Of a stretch of DNA of 64,000 bases, positions 36,941-51,873 are shown piece by piece. The stretch's first letter is position 1; every line of letters begins with the position of its first letter. Under the pieces are notes generated by a model. That model was given only the letters and a program-made list of their open reading frames with translations. It searched no databases and had not been told where the DNA came from. Source of the stretch: Anseranas semipalmata (Eukaryota > Chordata > Aves > Anseriformes > Anseranatidae). Made by a program: the position numbers and the translations under genes. The DNA lies in the NCBI GenBank assembly GCA_013399115.1, contig VXAA01006070.1:459150-523149 (forward strand). The letters run 5' to 3'.

Positions 36941-39900
36941 TGATCGATTAATTGATTTTACCAAGGGAAAAGGGAATAAATTAATCCTCAGTTGCTTGAT
37001 AAGGCATAACCTAAAACCAATATTTCAGTCCAGGAATTCTATGATTCCTCACTAGAGTTCTTCGAATGTTTCTATTCCCCGACTGCATCTCCCCATAATG
37101 AACTCTAGTTTATACTGCTCATGGAGTTTGAAGGGGTGATTTTCACTGGGGCCTATCTTACTACTTCTCACATGTGAAATGAAAATCTCAGCTCTCAATT
37201 GTAATCCATTTGAATGAATTTTTAAGTAGAGTAATTGGAAGAAAATTAAAATATTTTCTGTCTATATGAAAAGGAATATGCAATAACTTTCAGCTTAAAA
37301 GAAAGACGGGAAAAAAAACACCATAAAGTTAAGCTGACTTCTGGTCCTAAATATATAGAAAAGGAAAGCCAAGAAAATGGTGGATATCCTAGAGTGTGGC
37401 TCATGATGCCTTTAGAAAAGCTAGCAAAATCATGGAGGCACTGGAGTTTCTCAGAAAGGCTTCATCTCACAACAGGAGGTACTAAGGTCTAGAGAGCAAA
37501 AGCCAGCACAGCCAAGAAGTAGGATTTACTAGCTCAGGAGCACTAGAGAGAAAACTGGCCTTTTTCTGCATCCAAACATTAGCTCTAACAATTCTGCACT
37601 GCACCCTGCTTTCTAGATGTACCTGGGGGCAGGACAGTAGTTTGGATATTTCTGAACTGTGTTGCCTGATGGATACACCCTTAAGCTCCCCCGTCCCAAA
37701 GATTTAGGTACATGAGTTGTACGAACATGATCGCTTCCAGGGAATTATTCACTTGAGTAAAACTGAGCATATGCAAGTTTGTTAGGATTAAGAAGAGTTG
37801 TATTTTCCAAGTTGTTTCAAAGTGGAGCATAATGGGTGTTAGTGAGACTTTGAAGACAGTGCAAAGCTGGAATAATTAGAATTGACATGAGCTTTCCATT
37901 GGATTAAAGTAACCATGATGGAGATACCTTAGCAATACAGGCAGCCCATGGGGGTGTGTTTGCAAAACTGATTATTGTAATTAAAAAAAAAAAAAAAAAG
38001 TATTTCCAGAGATGATTACTTATGAAATCTTGTCTCCTTTAAAGCTAAGCAAAAAAAAAAAAAAAACAATAATTCTAGTCCATTCTGACTAATGTCCACA
38101 ACTTAAAGGGAAAGGCAAAATTTAGTCTGGATCTTAATATGATCATGCTCCTCAACAGACTAAAATTAAAGTTTATTAGAAAAATAAATATGCCATTTAA
38201 AAAGTAAAATGGAACATGTGCTTTTTAGAAATTAAATTAAATATCACTACTTACAGCAACTGTAGAAGAAGGAAGATTTGTTGTTCAATTAATTTTTCAT
38301 CTTAAATAAAATCTATATAATAGAGGAAATTCATTTAATATTCTAGCTGGGTATATAATATATGTCCCAGATGTGAGAAGATTTTCATCAGGAATGGCAA
38401 AGCTAGAACATATGGTCTGCATATCAGCAAAGGAAAAATTTGATTCAATTAATAAAATGGAAGAAATTTTTACTGTGCTACAACTTCTTCAGCTTTCTCT
38501 GAATAGATTATCATTGTCCCATGGAATATGTCTGTGGATCATGTAATCATCTTGCAAAATGAGCCTGATTCCATGTTTTTCTTAGGTTGTGTGAACACGC
38601 CCCGGAGGGGCACTGTGGCTCCAAAGCGCTTGCTCTTTCCTCCTTTGCACTGAAGCACACACAGTGCTTTATGGCAACGCTCACGGCCGCAGGAGGAGGT
38701 CAGAGCAGGCAGCTCTCCCTGCTCCAGCTGCAGCATGAGGTGGCACAGCTGTGCTGCCTTCTGGATTTACTCTCTTTAGTCCTTCACATCGTATGGTTTT
38801 TACTGACCAGGCAAAATGAAATCAGGGGAAAAGACGTCTCTGGCCTCAGCTGGGTTCTCCACTGCAGAGACCATGATGGGAAGTGATAAACTATGAGACA
38901 AAATCATTCATTAGAAGGAACTGGTTAGAGCTGTGTTTGCAGGGATCACGGTCCTGCTGCCATGGACTATGGCTGCACCCCACAGTTCATCTAAGAGGAT
39001 CAGATTGGAGATCCCTTCAGGGCCACATCCTAATGTCAAGTCCAGCTCCTATCTCCAGCCCCTGCCCTTGCCCTCAGCTGCAGCACCCCAGGTGACCTCC
39101 CTAGCTCAGCCAGCCCTCTCACTTGTGGACTTCCTAGGCCTTTCATAGTGCCCTGGTACCCCTTCAACATTTGGTCCTCTCAGGACAGATTTCACAGCCT
39201 CCATCTAATCCAAAAATATCTCTGTGCTTCCAGCTTCCCCAAGTTGTTTCAAGCCTCAATGTCAACCAAAATCCAATGGGGTGGAGCGGCAGTGGCAGCA
39301 GTGCTGGAGATAGTGGATGGGTAGAGCAACAGCGGTCTTACAGAGAGAGAGTGGGAGGAAGGAGGAGGAACGCAGTGATGGGCGTGATGCCAATAAAGTT
39401 GACAGACGCTGTCATATTTATGAAGTGTGTTAACATGCTCAGCTTAGACCATGTTGTGGTAAGACATACGGATCATTAGACAACAGCAGCTCATGGAAAC
39501 AGATGAACTGCAATCACAAATTTTCCACACAAGGTGACTTAAATATTGTTATCTACAAAGACGAATTCTGCCAACTGCTCTACAAACACCACTCCCATGT
39601 ATCTCTCCATTCCCAGGGCAGGATGAAGAATTTGTGAGATTTGCATCCTGGCATTAGAAACACAGAGAAGTCATAAGTAGGTCCTCATTTTACAGGTCTG
39701 CAAAAGACTGAGTTACTGTCAGGAAGGGACCATATGTCCCCTGACACTGTTTCTGCCTTTAACCACATAACAAATGTAAAACCTTGGCTGATTACCCATA
39801 TGAAAAATATATCTCTGCTGTGAGGCTAGTGTCTACACTAAGAAAAAATTCATATGCTTTAACTGCAGATGAAATTCTTAGATCACTTGGATCATAACCT

Positions 39901-42900
39901 GAATGTCACAGACCATTAAGCTTAAACCCCTACATCCACTCTCATGACAGTAAATAAATGGAAATCTTTCATTCTTTAGAAGAGGATAAGTTGCTCTGTG
40001 CCACAGGAGACCAACACGCTGTGGATGCCTGAGCAGGGAATTGAATAGATGACCCCGTGCCAGACTGTCGGGTGGAGGAAGCTCAGAAAGAGCAAAACAA
40101 TCTCTGTTAGTTCCACCTGGTCAAAAACTCCTGCAAATGTGTCAGCTTGCCCCGTGAATGTGAACAGGTACTGGCCAGAAGTCATCCAGACAGAGCAGTC
40201 ACAGCAAGTAGGACCATCACAGACACCCTGTCCATCTTATCTCCAGCTGTGGTGAATCTCTATTGCTTCAAATGAAAGCAAACAAATACAGGCAGAATGA
40301 GTGCGAGCAGCTCTGTCTGGAGGTGAATTCCTTCCTGGCACCTGCAGGCAATTTCCTGAAGACATGAGACATGAGATTTGATTGCAATCACAGCCTTCAC
40401 GTGTTCGGAGCATGCTTCGGGCGTGACAGGTTTTTGACTTTCCTCTCTCACCTGTGAAGTGTGGGTGGGAGGTGATGGAGACTCACAAACCCCAAATCCA
40501 AAGAGGGCTGTTGAGCCTGGGCACATCTGGATTTTCCTTTCCAAGATAAAGCCTATCTTTCAAGAAGACATCTAATCCCACCTGACACACACAAACCAAT
40601 GGTAAATTCACCATTTCTCCTGGTACAATATTTGCTACTACTCCCTGCTAGCAAATTGCTTCCTATTTCCAGAGTGAGTGTAACAAATGCAGCTTCTGGC
40701 CTTTGGATTCTGCCCAGGAGTGACACAGAGCTGCAGGCTCACTGTGGAGACAATATTCTCCTTCTTCTTCATATTTCTCATCCAGATGACATCGAGAATG
40801 TCATCATCCCTTTTCACCACAGTGTTACAGAGTGCTGATGGTGAGCAATTAATGACAACAATAGCCTGCAAGATGTTAGCTCCATGTTAACCTGCAATTG
40901 CTCCATCTCTTGGGCATGTACACGCCAGGAGGAAGTACCTCCATCTCTCCCATCAGCGCCATGGGCCCAGCAGTGCACTAGGGAAGGTGTTGCTTTGGTC
41001 CCTGGAAAACCCCTACAGCAATGTTCAAGCAACATCTGTATTTCTGGAATGGTGTAAAAGTGCAGTAACCAGAGGCTTTTGCATCCAGTGACTGCCAAAC
41101 TTTAACCCTAGTTTGCTTTCTGAGAACTGAGCTCTTCTGAGGGAAGCAAGTAAGCTCGTCCAGCCCCTGTCATGTATTTTTCCTCTTCTTACATTAAAAT
41201 AAGTTTAATCCACTTTTTGTAACTCAGAAAAACATAACAACTTGGGGGAGACATTCTCTTTTCTGCTTTTCTTTCTTTCTTTTTTTTTTTTATCCTCTTT
41301 GTTATCAGCATAAAAAAATGACTAAATGCCAATATGTGGTGATAAAATCAGCAGTCCCGCTAGAAAAAACACCAAAGGTTATGAGGCTTTTCTGAGTGGC
41401 TGATAGCACAAATGCAGGAAAGAGCATGGAATATATTTGATTTTCACCACTGCCAGAGGCAGTGCTGACCCTGACAGAGGTCAGGAAGGATTGGATATCA
41501 TATGCAATATAGCAATAAACTTCTGCTGGCTTTTAGGAGCACGCACCTGATGCTTACTGCTTGGTTATGGCAGCGCCCTACTTTCTGGGACAGACAATGG
41601 TAGCTTTGTTCTCTTCTGGTAACATCTTAATTTCCTGATGAAATACTAAGACTGTAGGATTGATCACTCTTGTCAGTTTTAATTTTAGTAGGGAAGAGCT
41701 ACTGTAAGCTAAGAAAAGATTTTTTTGTGTTCTCCACTTTTCTTCCTTGACTTAACGTCTTGCAAGCCTAAGCAGGAAAATGGACCACCTTTTTGATAGA
41801 CACTGAATCCATATATCCTAAACCAGGCACACCTGCATTTGTTTCTTATGGGTAAAGCTGGCTTTATGGATAAAGCTCCGGCATTAAAACCCTCACAGAC
41901 ACACCTGGAGTCTTTTCAAACTGGGCAGTTGCACTAGCGCTAACACGCAAATCCTGGCCACGTTGACGTGTGGGAACACGTGGTCCTCCAGCATCCAAGG
42001 CACTTTTTGCTGAAAATGGTGCTTTCACAGTCGGTTCCTGGTGTGCAAGCTTTCACGCGTGGCCTGCGGACAGCTAGGAGACCTGCAGCCACCCACCAGC
42101 CCAAGCTGTAACCGGGCCCACAGTCAGTCCCCACTTTGGACAGCTGTCTCTATACACTGGGACTCAACGACAGGTAATAACCACAGCACCTTCCTATTTT
42201 CCTTCATTTTATGAAAGATGACTGTTTGTTATCCAGAGACAAACCTAATGCAGACAGCAGCTGCCTCACTTCCTGACGGCTCCCATGTCCCATAGAGCAT
42301 TGCCATCATTATTATAATGCTGCTGCTACTGGAAGCAGTAATAACATCAAGCTCTCATCCAGTGGTCCTATCAGGCAGCCTCATTATACTCAGTATTGTA
42401 CAAATACCCAGGGACACACGCTTCCCACCAAGCAAAGGGAAGATGTCCCAGATGTTCCCTACACTGAATCAAACAGAAAATGTCAGACTGCATTTTCAGC
42501 CAGTTATCCTGTTAAATAAGTCTCTTTAATTAAAAAGAGCTCTTGATTTTTTTTTTTTAAATCAAATCAAATACTTTCTTTTCTTTCAAGTGGTCAATCT
42601 CTCCTGCATTAGCCCTGTATTAGTATTCGTCTGTGTTCAAACCCAGCAGGGAATGGGACTTGCACTGGGAAGCCCCTTGCTGAGTGAGCGGCTGGGCACA
42701 TAATGGCAATTAGGGAGAGGTTTAGAGGCTATTTAAGCCTCAGTCTCTCTCAGTGCCTTTGCGCAGGATGCAATTACTACCTATTAACAATGAAGACAAT
42801 TTATTAGTACATTTTTGAACATTTTGTCTTTTAAAGCAAAAGAGAGTAGGTATTTGCCATACTTCTCAGTTTCTGTAAGGAAAGGTGAGTCTAAGGACAT

Positions 42901-44576
42901 TAGTAATCCCTTGGAAGAGTCTCTTGAAAGCTACTGAAATGAGGCAAAAGCACGAGAGAGCATTGCTTGTTTCAAGGGAATCAGAAGAATGGCATCAAAG
43001 GAAAGTTTACAAAGACCATAATGACCAGAGGAAAACGAGGAGGACATACAGGGTAGCAGATCCTTTCCATTATCAGATGTTCGTCAGCCCAAGGAGAGCT
43101 CCAGAAGATATTTCTAAGTGTGACTGCTCTTGTTCAAGTCCTGGACCATATTTGCAGTAGTTATTGTTTACCTTGCTCCTCAAAAGCCAGGAAGAGGAGG
43201 GGATGTCGTATCAGGAGGTGCCTGACCATGGGATCTCCCAGGAAATAGGTGGGAAAATGCAGGATGAGGCAGCCAGGCTGCACCACAGGAGGACAATGTT
43301 GTATCAGCACACGATACGTATTGCACGCTGAGACAAGTGACTCTCCACACTCACCATGGCTTCTTGCAATCATTTCATCTGTGTGGGGTGGGTTTTACTT
43401 GCAGAAAGGCTTTTTATCTCTGCAGATTATAAACAGAAACAAACTTGGGAAAAAAAGTTATTGTAAGGCTGAAAAATTGTTTCTGTTATAAGAAAAATGC
43501 ACAATCACTCCCACTTCTTTTCCAGACCCTGCTAGATTTGCACTCACATCCTCTCTCAGTTCCTCTTGTGCAGGCTGAAGAGCCTTGAGTTCATCTCTCC
43601 CTGCGCAAAACCTCTCTGAACCCTTCCACGACCACTTTTCCCCCCTCTGTGCAGATGGCACAGCTAGGATCAGGGCTCCCGTTGTGTCTGCTGGAGGTGG
43701 TGTGGCATCAGGAGGGAGCTTCTGGGTGAAAATCTGGCCACTTGAGTAACTGGGTGCCTTCTTAGCCATAAATTAGCAGCATAAATCTTAAGTAGTGCCT
43801 GATCCTGTCCTTGGAATCTAGTCTTCATCCCCCAGTGGAAGGACTGAATGCCAGTAGTTACGGTGATCACAGGAGATTGGAAAAGAAAAGTAAAAAAATA
43901 AAAAAAAATAATAAAAAAATCAAGATATTCTCATCTCTTTGTGGTTGCCGTTCCTTAATGTACCTCCTGCCTTAATTCAACTATCACAGGATTAGGCCTG
44001 TTGGTGTTATCAGGCCACTGTGTGACCCTGATTTCCCTCGATGCTCCCTTCCTGCTGGATTTTCTGCTGACCACTAAACCTTCCCTGCACCCAAAAAATG
44101 CTCACTACATCCTCACCCTCCCCAGGGAGCAGTACCCAAACTTCTGTGCTCATTTCCAAAATACCCCCCCTTTAAAATAAATTAATTATTATTGTGAGCT
44201 CAACTATCCATCAAGTCCATTTGAAGTGGGACAAAAAAGTCAGGACTTATTAAAATGAAAGCACTGTAATACACAAAAGGACTCACAGAAGGATTGTGTA
44301 AGCATCATTTCCTGAGTACTCAAGCTAAAAATGTCAAGTATTCGTGAATATAGCAGAACCACAATTTTTTTGGTGCCACCAAAATGGGATTCACACCCCT
44401 CATCAGAATATTGTTTTATAATTTTATTATTATTGTTAATTTTCACTCCATAATTAAGGAATATGAGAGAAGCATTGTGTTCTGGTGGTATTGGAGCAAA
44501 TAATGAGAATTGTGAAAGCTCTACATCCACTACACTAATACATTAATCCTTGCAAATACATCACCTGTCCTCCTTT

Positions 44577-44614
<38 letters not shown>

Positions 44615-46879
44615 TACATACTAAGAAAAACTCTGACAAGAATAAAAAACATTCCCCAGGGAGATAGATCTGACAGCCCTGGCAGCTCAACGTGCCATGC
44701 TGTGCCACTCATGTCTGGATATAGCAACTGCACAGAAATAAGCAGCTGATTAGGAGTAAATATTGACCTATACATAGTCTACCATACAGGCTAGGCTTGC
44801 CACTAAGTACTTGCTAATTTTACTCTGAAAAGATCCAGTTCCTACAGATACAAAGTTTCCACAAACGGAAAGTTGGGTAGAATCTATGCAGCACATTTAC
44901 TGATGAATTTTTTTTGGTGGGAAACAATGCCAAAATGAAGTATTTTTGCATAGATGTTTGTGTGAGTCTTACCAGCCTCCACAAAAATGTAGGGAATCAA
45001 GTGGGATGTAGACAGTGAAGTTCATGTCTCAGTCCCTTAGGCAGGATGGATACAGGGTGGCAATTGCAGGCAAGAATGCAGAGCACCTGTGTTTGCCAGT
45101 GGGCGGCTTACTCAGCTGTATATAATGCTTCTAATAGTAACATACATAATACTGGCAGTGTCAATACTACATAGTAAGTGTCTTTGCGTCATCTTGTGGC
45201 CCCATGTGGAGCTTCTGTCTAAGGCACAATTACCATGAGGGGAAGAAGAAGCAGGTCAATGTGTCTGAAATAATGTGAAGGAAGTGCTTTGGCCCACTAG
45301 AGTGAATATAGAATATCCTAAGGACAGGATAAGGGCACGTAAAAGGGTTTCAGGTTGTGAGGTCCAATGGGAAAATATTAAGCTGAAAAGTAAGAGACCA
45401 GCATTTTTTACTCTGTGAATTTCAGTGTGTTGCTGTTTGTCACCATCTGTGGTGGAGGCTACTGGAGAGCAAAACTTGCCTGGAAACTGAGAGCTTTATC
45501 TTTTGAATTAATTTGAACATGTGCTTAAAAGTTGACAGTCACAAATCTAATCAAAGAAATGATGGAGGCAACCACTGCGCCTGAAAAGGTCAAAGAAATA
45601 TCAGCATTTTCAAAATGTAACGAGAAACAAAGTATGCTTTTATTTCTGTAGATTATACAGAAATTTCACCTACTCATTTCACCTACAATAAAAATAGACT
45701 TTCAATTCTGAAGGGTTGTAAAAAAGTTTATCTCCACATAGACCGACACAACATAGCCACAGAAGGAAGCACAAGTGAGGGCTCCCCATTCAATTATGAT
45801 TTGCTCTTTGTGCATTCATTTCTCCAGCAACATGACATAGACACACAACACGGCCAAATCAGAGAGCAGCATTTTGCCCTTGACTTGCACCAAGACACCA
45901 AACAACAGAGAAGTTAATGGTCTACTTAGGTCTTTTAAAAATATTTATTACCTAGTCAGTGAAAACCTGGAGCATTCATGTTCTTAAATGTGCTAGTACC
46001 ATATTTGAGGAACAAATAACTTTTCTAATTCTTCACCTTACTATTCTCTGGAAACCCCTTGATTAAAAATGTGCCTGATTGTGCTTTGCATGCTCAGAGC
46101 TTTTGATAGCTCCTAGCCCTAGTCTGCAGCCTCAGTAGGAAAGCTGGACAAGAAATAGAAACACTGAGGCCATGCCTGTGGCCTAATATTGCTGAGGTCC
46201 ACGTGGGCAACCCTCCACATTGTACCATGATGCCACTGACCTTGACACATCTGGACTCATCATACTGTAAGGTCCAGGCTGGATCTGGGGATGTTGCGCC
46301 ACACCATACTATTACACAAAGGCAGGGTTACACTTTCTACCTTTAAGTATCTACATGCACCCATCACATCTACACCACATGGTCAGCTTTTGGAGGAGTG
46401 CTCTCACAGTGGCTCAGCTCTGAAATATCTAGGTCTGGCATGACACTCACACACCTCTTCATGCAGGTTTCTCTTGCTTGGCTTCCCAGGGATAGTGTTG
46501 GGGCATTATCGAAAGCCAAAGGAATGGACTTCAACGTTCAACTGTACAGCTGGCCAAAACCTTGTCACTCTGCTGGCACCAAGCAAGAGGAAAGGCCCCA
46601 GTAGTGAAGAGGATGGCGTAGCCTTTCTGTGGTCTAATCAAAACCTTTCAATACTAAGCAAGGGGTGGAGGGATGGGTTGGGGAGAGACAATCCTCCTTT
46701 CTTACCTATTTCAGGAAGGCAGGGCTGCATCGAGCAAGGAACATTGCCCACCAACCCCAGTCCCTCCTGACTGCCCTCCACTCTTCCCTGCAGTGGATCC
46801 GGGGCCAGAAGCAAAGGCAGCACATAGCCAAAAAGGAAAAGACAGAAAATACTGCTGGCAATAGAAGAGGTAACCAAAA
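36941..46879. other. Non-coding, no gene recognised
   Basis: Two A-runs (37982-37999 and 38049-38066), an AAT array (44579-44613), and a moderately GC-rich patch at 38590-39400. No recognisable coding frame. Confidence 0.65.
44579..44613 (+). repeat. (AAT)n microsatellite
   Basis: About eleven uninterrupted AAT units, between CATT and GTACATAC. Confidence 0.95.
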
Positions 46880-47358
46880 ATACTGAGTGATTTTTTTTTC
46901 TTTATAAAATATACATAAAGAACATATACCCTTTGAGGTAAAAGTGAGACCAGTTTGTAATTTAACCAGATACATTAACAACAATGACAAAAAATAAATC
47001 TACAGTGGGTGTTCTAGTAAAATAAGAGACCAAGTTTGGCTATATACAATACTTGAGATAATTAAAATGTAATAATCTTTATATATACACTAAATACATA
47101 CAATTACAGTTATTTATATAATATTTACACAAACAAACACACAGATTTTTTTTTCCCCTTTGCAGTTGGTAGTGTGCAAGCAGAAGCGCATCTGATCTTT
47201 CCTGAGAAGGTGCTGAGGCTGCTAATTCTTACAGAAACGTGTTTCTTCAATATCTTTTGTGGTCATATCTGTCAAAAACCACTCAATAGGTTTTACAGTC
47301 ATGGTTGTTGCAGTGTTCCCGTTTCTTCTGTATGGGCAGAGGACTGCAAACTTCCAGC
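46880..47358 (-). other. 3'-UTR-like AT-rich segment with a possible small terminal exon
   Basis: On the minus strand a good acceptor (cttcaccttctgcag, ending at 47359) precedes a 76-nt open stretch to a TGA at 47283-47285. Its peptide has Cys-x11-Cys-x4-Cys (ending REHCNNHDCKTY), which resembles the end of a thrombospondin type 1 repeat. The following AT-rich DNA holds three Pumilio-type TGTANATA octamers (47122-47129, 47082-47089, 47041-47048) and an A-run at about 46891. A different frame is open over 47222-47515 (97 codons). No companion exon was found, so a gene is not claimed. Confidence 0.2.
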
Positions 47359-50300
47359 CTGCAGAAGGTGAAGACTTGTGGCATGCAAAGATCCTGGGTT
47401 TTGAGGCATCAGTGGTGACATTTCTCCAGCTGTCAGCTGTGACCTTAACTGTGAGCAAAGCTACATAAATATTCATTTGTCCAAGCACCTGCCAACATTC
47501 AAGTCTCTTTCTCAATAGAAAAAAATATACAGAGAACAGAAATGGAAGGAAATCAGTTGCAAGTCACCTGTCATAGGTCCTTGGTAGGCTCTGATAAGGC
47601 CATATTCAACAGGGGGTAACCTGACCATGTCATACAAAGAGCCAGCTAGGATAGACCGTGTTAGGTGAGGCTACCAGGATGCATGGAAACATCTACAGAG
47701 GGAACGCAAACATAACATTCTTATTTATTTTTCAGTTTCTTGTCAGGCTTCCAACACTGATTTTATATTTAAAGTACTAGGGTTGCTCTCAGTGAGTTGC
47801 AAAATTTTCCTTTGATTGGAAACTCACTGCTGAACTTGGATGTTTTTGGATGCGAGGAAGAAATTATCCCCCCATATATGCTATCATTTCTGTCTCTGAT
47901 GACTTGATCAGTTTATTCTCACTTGAGTAGTCTCATTATATCACAACAGTTTCTCTGAGAAGTGTGGGTAAAATGCTAACTTATTAAAGCAAAATCTTAG
48001 TGTCATCACTGAAACCTCTGGAAGACTTGCTGTCCAGAAGCAGTCATGTAAATTGGATGCCAGCTTCACAGACTGTGGATGTTGTATTCTGGGGAAAAAA
48101 TATAATATCCATCCCATAATATAAAACTCATAGTATAAGTTCCCTAATCTGACAGATACAATAGTGAACTATCATGTTTTAGTAAGTCACATCAGGATGT
48201 ATTATCACAAGTGTCCTGTATTTGGGTTAATGATAGCTCCTATTTTTTTACTGTATATCTTTTCTAAACCAGAGATACAAGTGTTGTAGCTTGGCCAAAA
48301 ACAGCCAAAGGGGGACCCAAAGGTGGGCTGGCAGTACAGAGTGAGAGGAGCTTAACAACAGAAACATAACATTGCTGGCACAAGAACAAATGACACCAAA
48401 CTGGCCATGAACGTTGGCAACAAGCAGTGGGGATCACAAACCTCCCAACAGTGAGGCGTTGCAATGGCCTTATGAGCAGCGTAAAGGGCAAAACTCAAAT
48501 GCATCATTCCACTTCCACATTTTAATTGGTTTTAAGATTGATGAGAAGGTATGCCCCACATGTCCCTCCCCTCTCTGAGTCCTGCAGAGTGCCTTCCCTG
48601 CCTACGTGTCCTGGGGTGCGTTCCCATGGGATCTACAGAGAGATGCTGGGGTTAAGGTTTAGGCAAAAAATGACCTAAAACTCCCAAACAGCAAACATCC
48701 CTCGACTGCAGGACTGCACGAGCTGTGGGGTAGTGAGCTGCTTGGCACGAAGGAAAACCCAGTGTCTAGTATGTGCACGTTTAATTCCTTCTGTGCTGCT
48801 GGGACTGACACTTGCATTGTGGTGGTGCAGCCGTAAATGATGGAGCATATGCCTGTGGTGCTGGTTACAAAAAAGATCTGAAATATAGTATTTTTTTTTA
48901 ATAGTTTTTCATAGTTCTCTAGGAAAACACAAGAATTAATCCAGATGGCATCCAACCTCTTTATTAGCATATATAGGCAGATAGTGTGTATAATACAAGA
49001 CTACCTTTGTTATTGAACTGCTCTAGAAAGCCATTCTTCTGATGGATAACAGTTCTTTTTGGGGAGGAAGAGTGTTTAAATTATCCTTTGATACATGAAA
49101 AAATGATCCAGAAATTAAACCAGTGTAGCTTCTTCCACCAAGGGTGGAAAAAATGCAATCTTTCTGACTAAACTGCTCACTACAAAGGGGTTTCACTGAC
49201 CTTACAAGGCAGTAAAAGAGAACCAACTTTGAACAAAAAGCTGATGTTTTAACTGATCGGCTCTGTTTTAAAGTTTGGGGATTCTGATTGCCCCAAGAGC
49301 TGTTCAGACCAAATGATGCCATTTACATCAGTGAATGCAGCAGAGATTCAACTGCTCAGTGTTAGGGAGGAAACTGCTTTGGCATCCCTGGAGGTCAGCA
49401 TTTCTGCCTAGAAACAGGCAGCAGCAGCTCTGCCTCCTTGGCTGAGCTGGCAGTTCCTCTTCCAAAGCCTCTGATTTCACAAGGGAATTTCACATTTCCA
49501 GGGATTTATGTGGACCTGACAGTAGCATACATTTAGGTAATCATTTCCAAAACCTGGCTGATATGATGTGAGCTCAGTGTAAAGAACCTATCTTCTATAA
49601 TATCCAGTAGTTAATGCTTTTATTTTTATACACATAAGGTATCACCACTTTGACAGGCTCCAGGAGCTGCTCCTTGCCTTCAAATCTTAATTGCACATCT
49701 GTAACACGCTTTGTGATGTGTTTGCCCCCTTTTAGTCTCTGCTCTTTTATCCTCCCTCATGTCCCATCCAGGATCCAAGCCTGGCTGGAGCTGGCTGGAG
49801 AAGTGGCGGGTTGGTAGCACAGTGAGAGCAAAGTACTTGGCAATTGTTTGTGGGATTTCCCATTCAAACTGCATGCTCTGTGAAAGAAATGAGCTTGCAT
49901 GCCTTTGCCGGAGGTGACAAAAGAGGAATACTCCATTAATGTCCTTATTCTCCCAGATCACCCTGAGACAGAATAAAAAACATTGGAAACTTCATCATGG
50001 GGTCCACCTACCCCTGCCTTGGGAACACCCAGCTGACTCCCACAGCCAGTCCCCTAAAATGCCTGGCAGCTGATCCTAGCAGCCAGGTGTTGTAGTTGCT
50101 GTACGTCCACTTTCACACAATTATGTATTGAGAAATCATTTAAAAACATGTCAGGAACATTACTAGATTGGGTACCCAAGAACTGAATAACAGCCCCCAG
50201 TTCAAACTCTCTTTGTCTGGCTGACATCTAACATTTTTACAAATACTTCATTCTTTTTCACACCAAAATGAAAAAAAAAAAAAAAATCCAGACTAGGAAA

Positions 50301-51854
50301 TACATATCTCAGTCTGTACTTCTTGCTCATGGCTCAAGGTAAAATTTCATTGTCTTTTCTGTGCCTTATATTAGGAATGTAAAGGAAGATAGCACTACTA
50401 CTAAATCAACATCTGAAAGAGAAAAAAAAAAACTGCCTTTCTTAGCACCTTCTTCTGCACCAAAGTAAGCAGAGTAAAACTGAAATAAGCAGGGCAATTA
50501 AATTTCCTTTCACACAAAGACCTGCCCTTTTCAGGTCAAACAGTTTATCCTGCCCTGGAAGAAGACAACTTTGGTGTTTGGCTGTCAATTGAATACTTTC
50601 ATCAAATACTCATCCTGGTCCTCCACCAAGGAAAGAAAAATCAAAATATGAGGAGGAAATAGGGATTTCAGCTTGCAGTCTTAGCTTGTGATCTCCACAA
50701 CACACACAACCTTCATTTTAGTATCTCCAGGCTGCCCATGAACGAGGACATTGCAGCACAGTCCCAAATCCTCCCTGCCCATGGAGTCCCTTGCCAGGAG
50801 CGGCAGCTTGGAAGTCACTTTTCCTGGCCTGTGCTGAATAACAGGTGTCCAAATTTCAGTTTACTTTGCGTCTATTTTTGGAAGGGATAAATTTGAGGGA
50901 AAACATTTTAAAGGGAACAGAATCGTTCACATTTTACTTCAAAACGATTGGCAGGTGGCCACTCTTTATTTCCATATTCCCCGTTTCATCTGACCAGGAC
51001 AGCGAAATTGTGTGTCACAAAGCACAGCAGAAGAAGCCTTGTCATCAATGAGTGTGACGAACCACGGGCCAGACCCAGGGTGGTGGGGACCTGGCCCCGC
51101 ATCGGTGGTGGCCCCAGCCCAGGCTGGGGACCCAGCTGTCATGCTCCTCCAGCCACAGGGAGCTTCCTCGCAGCTGCTGCTCCAGCCAGGCCACGAGCCA
51201 CGGGGAGTCGCCCAGCTCTGACGATGGTCAGGGGTGCAATAGGAAACGTAACGGGAAAGTCTGCTGCAAAAAGTGGCGCTCCCTCCTCGCGGGGCTCCGG
51301 AGCCATGGCCTATATTGCAACGTGCGTGCAAAGCCGGCCCCTCTGGAGACAGCCACGCCAAAAACGCCCACAGAGGAGTCTCCTGGATGACACCACAGTC
51401 CTTTGGCTTTCACAAGGAGGATGCACATGAAGGTCTGATTTCCACAGATCCTGAATTATGAGGCTCACCGACCTCCTAAGCGAAAATCTGCTTCAAGGTC
51501 TCACCATACCCGACCTAGTTCTCTGGTCCACAATTAAAATCCAGTGCTTCCAGTAGGAAATTTCTGTTTATTTACAAACACCCTCAGTGTCAAACCCCAC
51601 AGTCCAACCAGGCTCTGAGCTCCCACCGTCCTCCGAGCACACTTTTCACTGCAGCACAGGGATTAGACACCACAAAACAACTACACACCAGCGCTGACAG
51701 CGTCCTCAGAAAGCTCCTTCCCCTGAGCATCACCAGTATGGACCTTTACATCTCCAGACAGCACCAGTTTGTCAGAGGAAAAACTACATCATCCCAGTCG
51801 CGCCCATCTGGCGCACTTGCACGTTGCTCAACAAACACACGCACCACGTGGCAT
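47359..51854. other. Region just downstream of MDGA2, no gene recognised
   Basis: Mostly AT-rich. A GC- and CpG-rich block at about 51040-51400 stands out directly beyond the inferred distal poly(A) site. Its open frames on both strands match no domain I know. Confidence 0.6.
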
Positions 51855-51873
51855 ACCTTACCTGGAAAGAGGC

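Noticed and set aside
43510..43640. Faint likeness to antisense CR1 (GCAGGCTGAAGAGCC)
   Set aside because: Match is limited to one short block; too weak to annotate.
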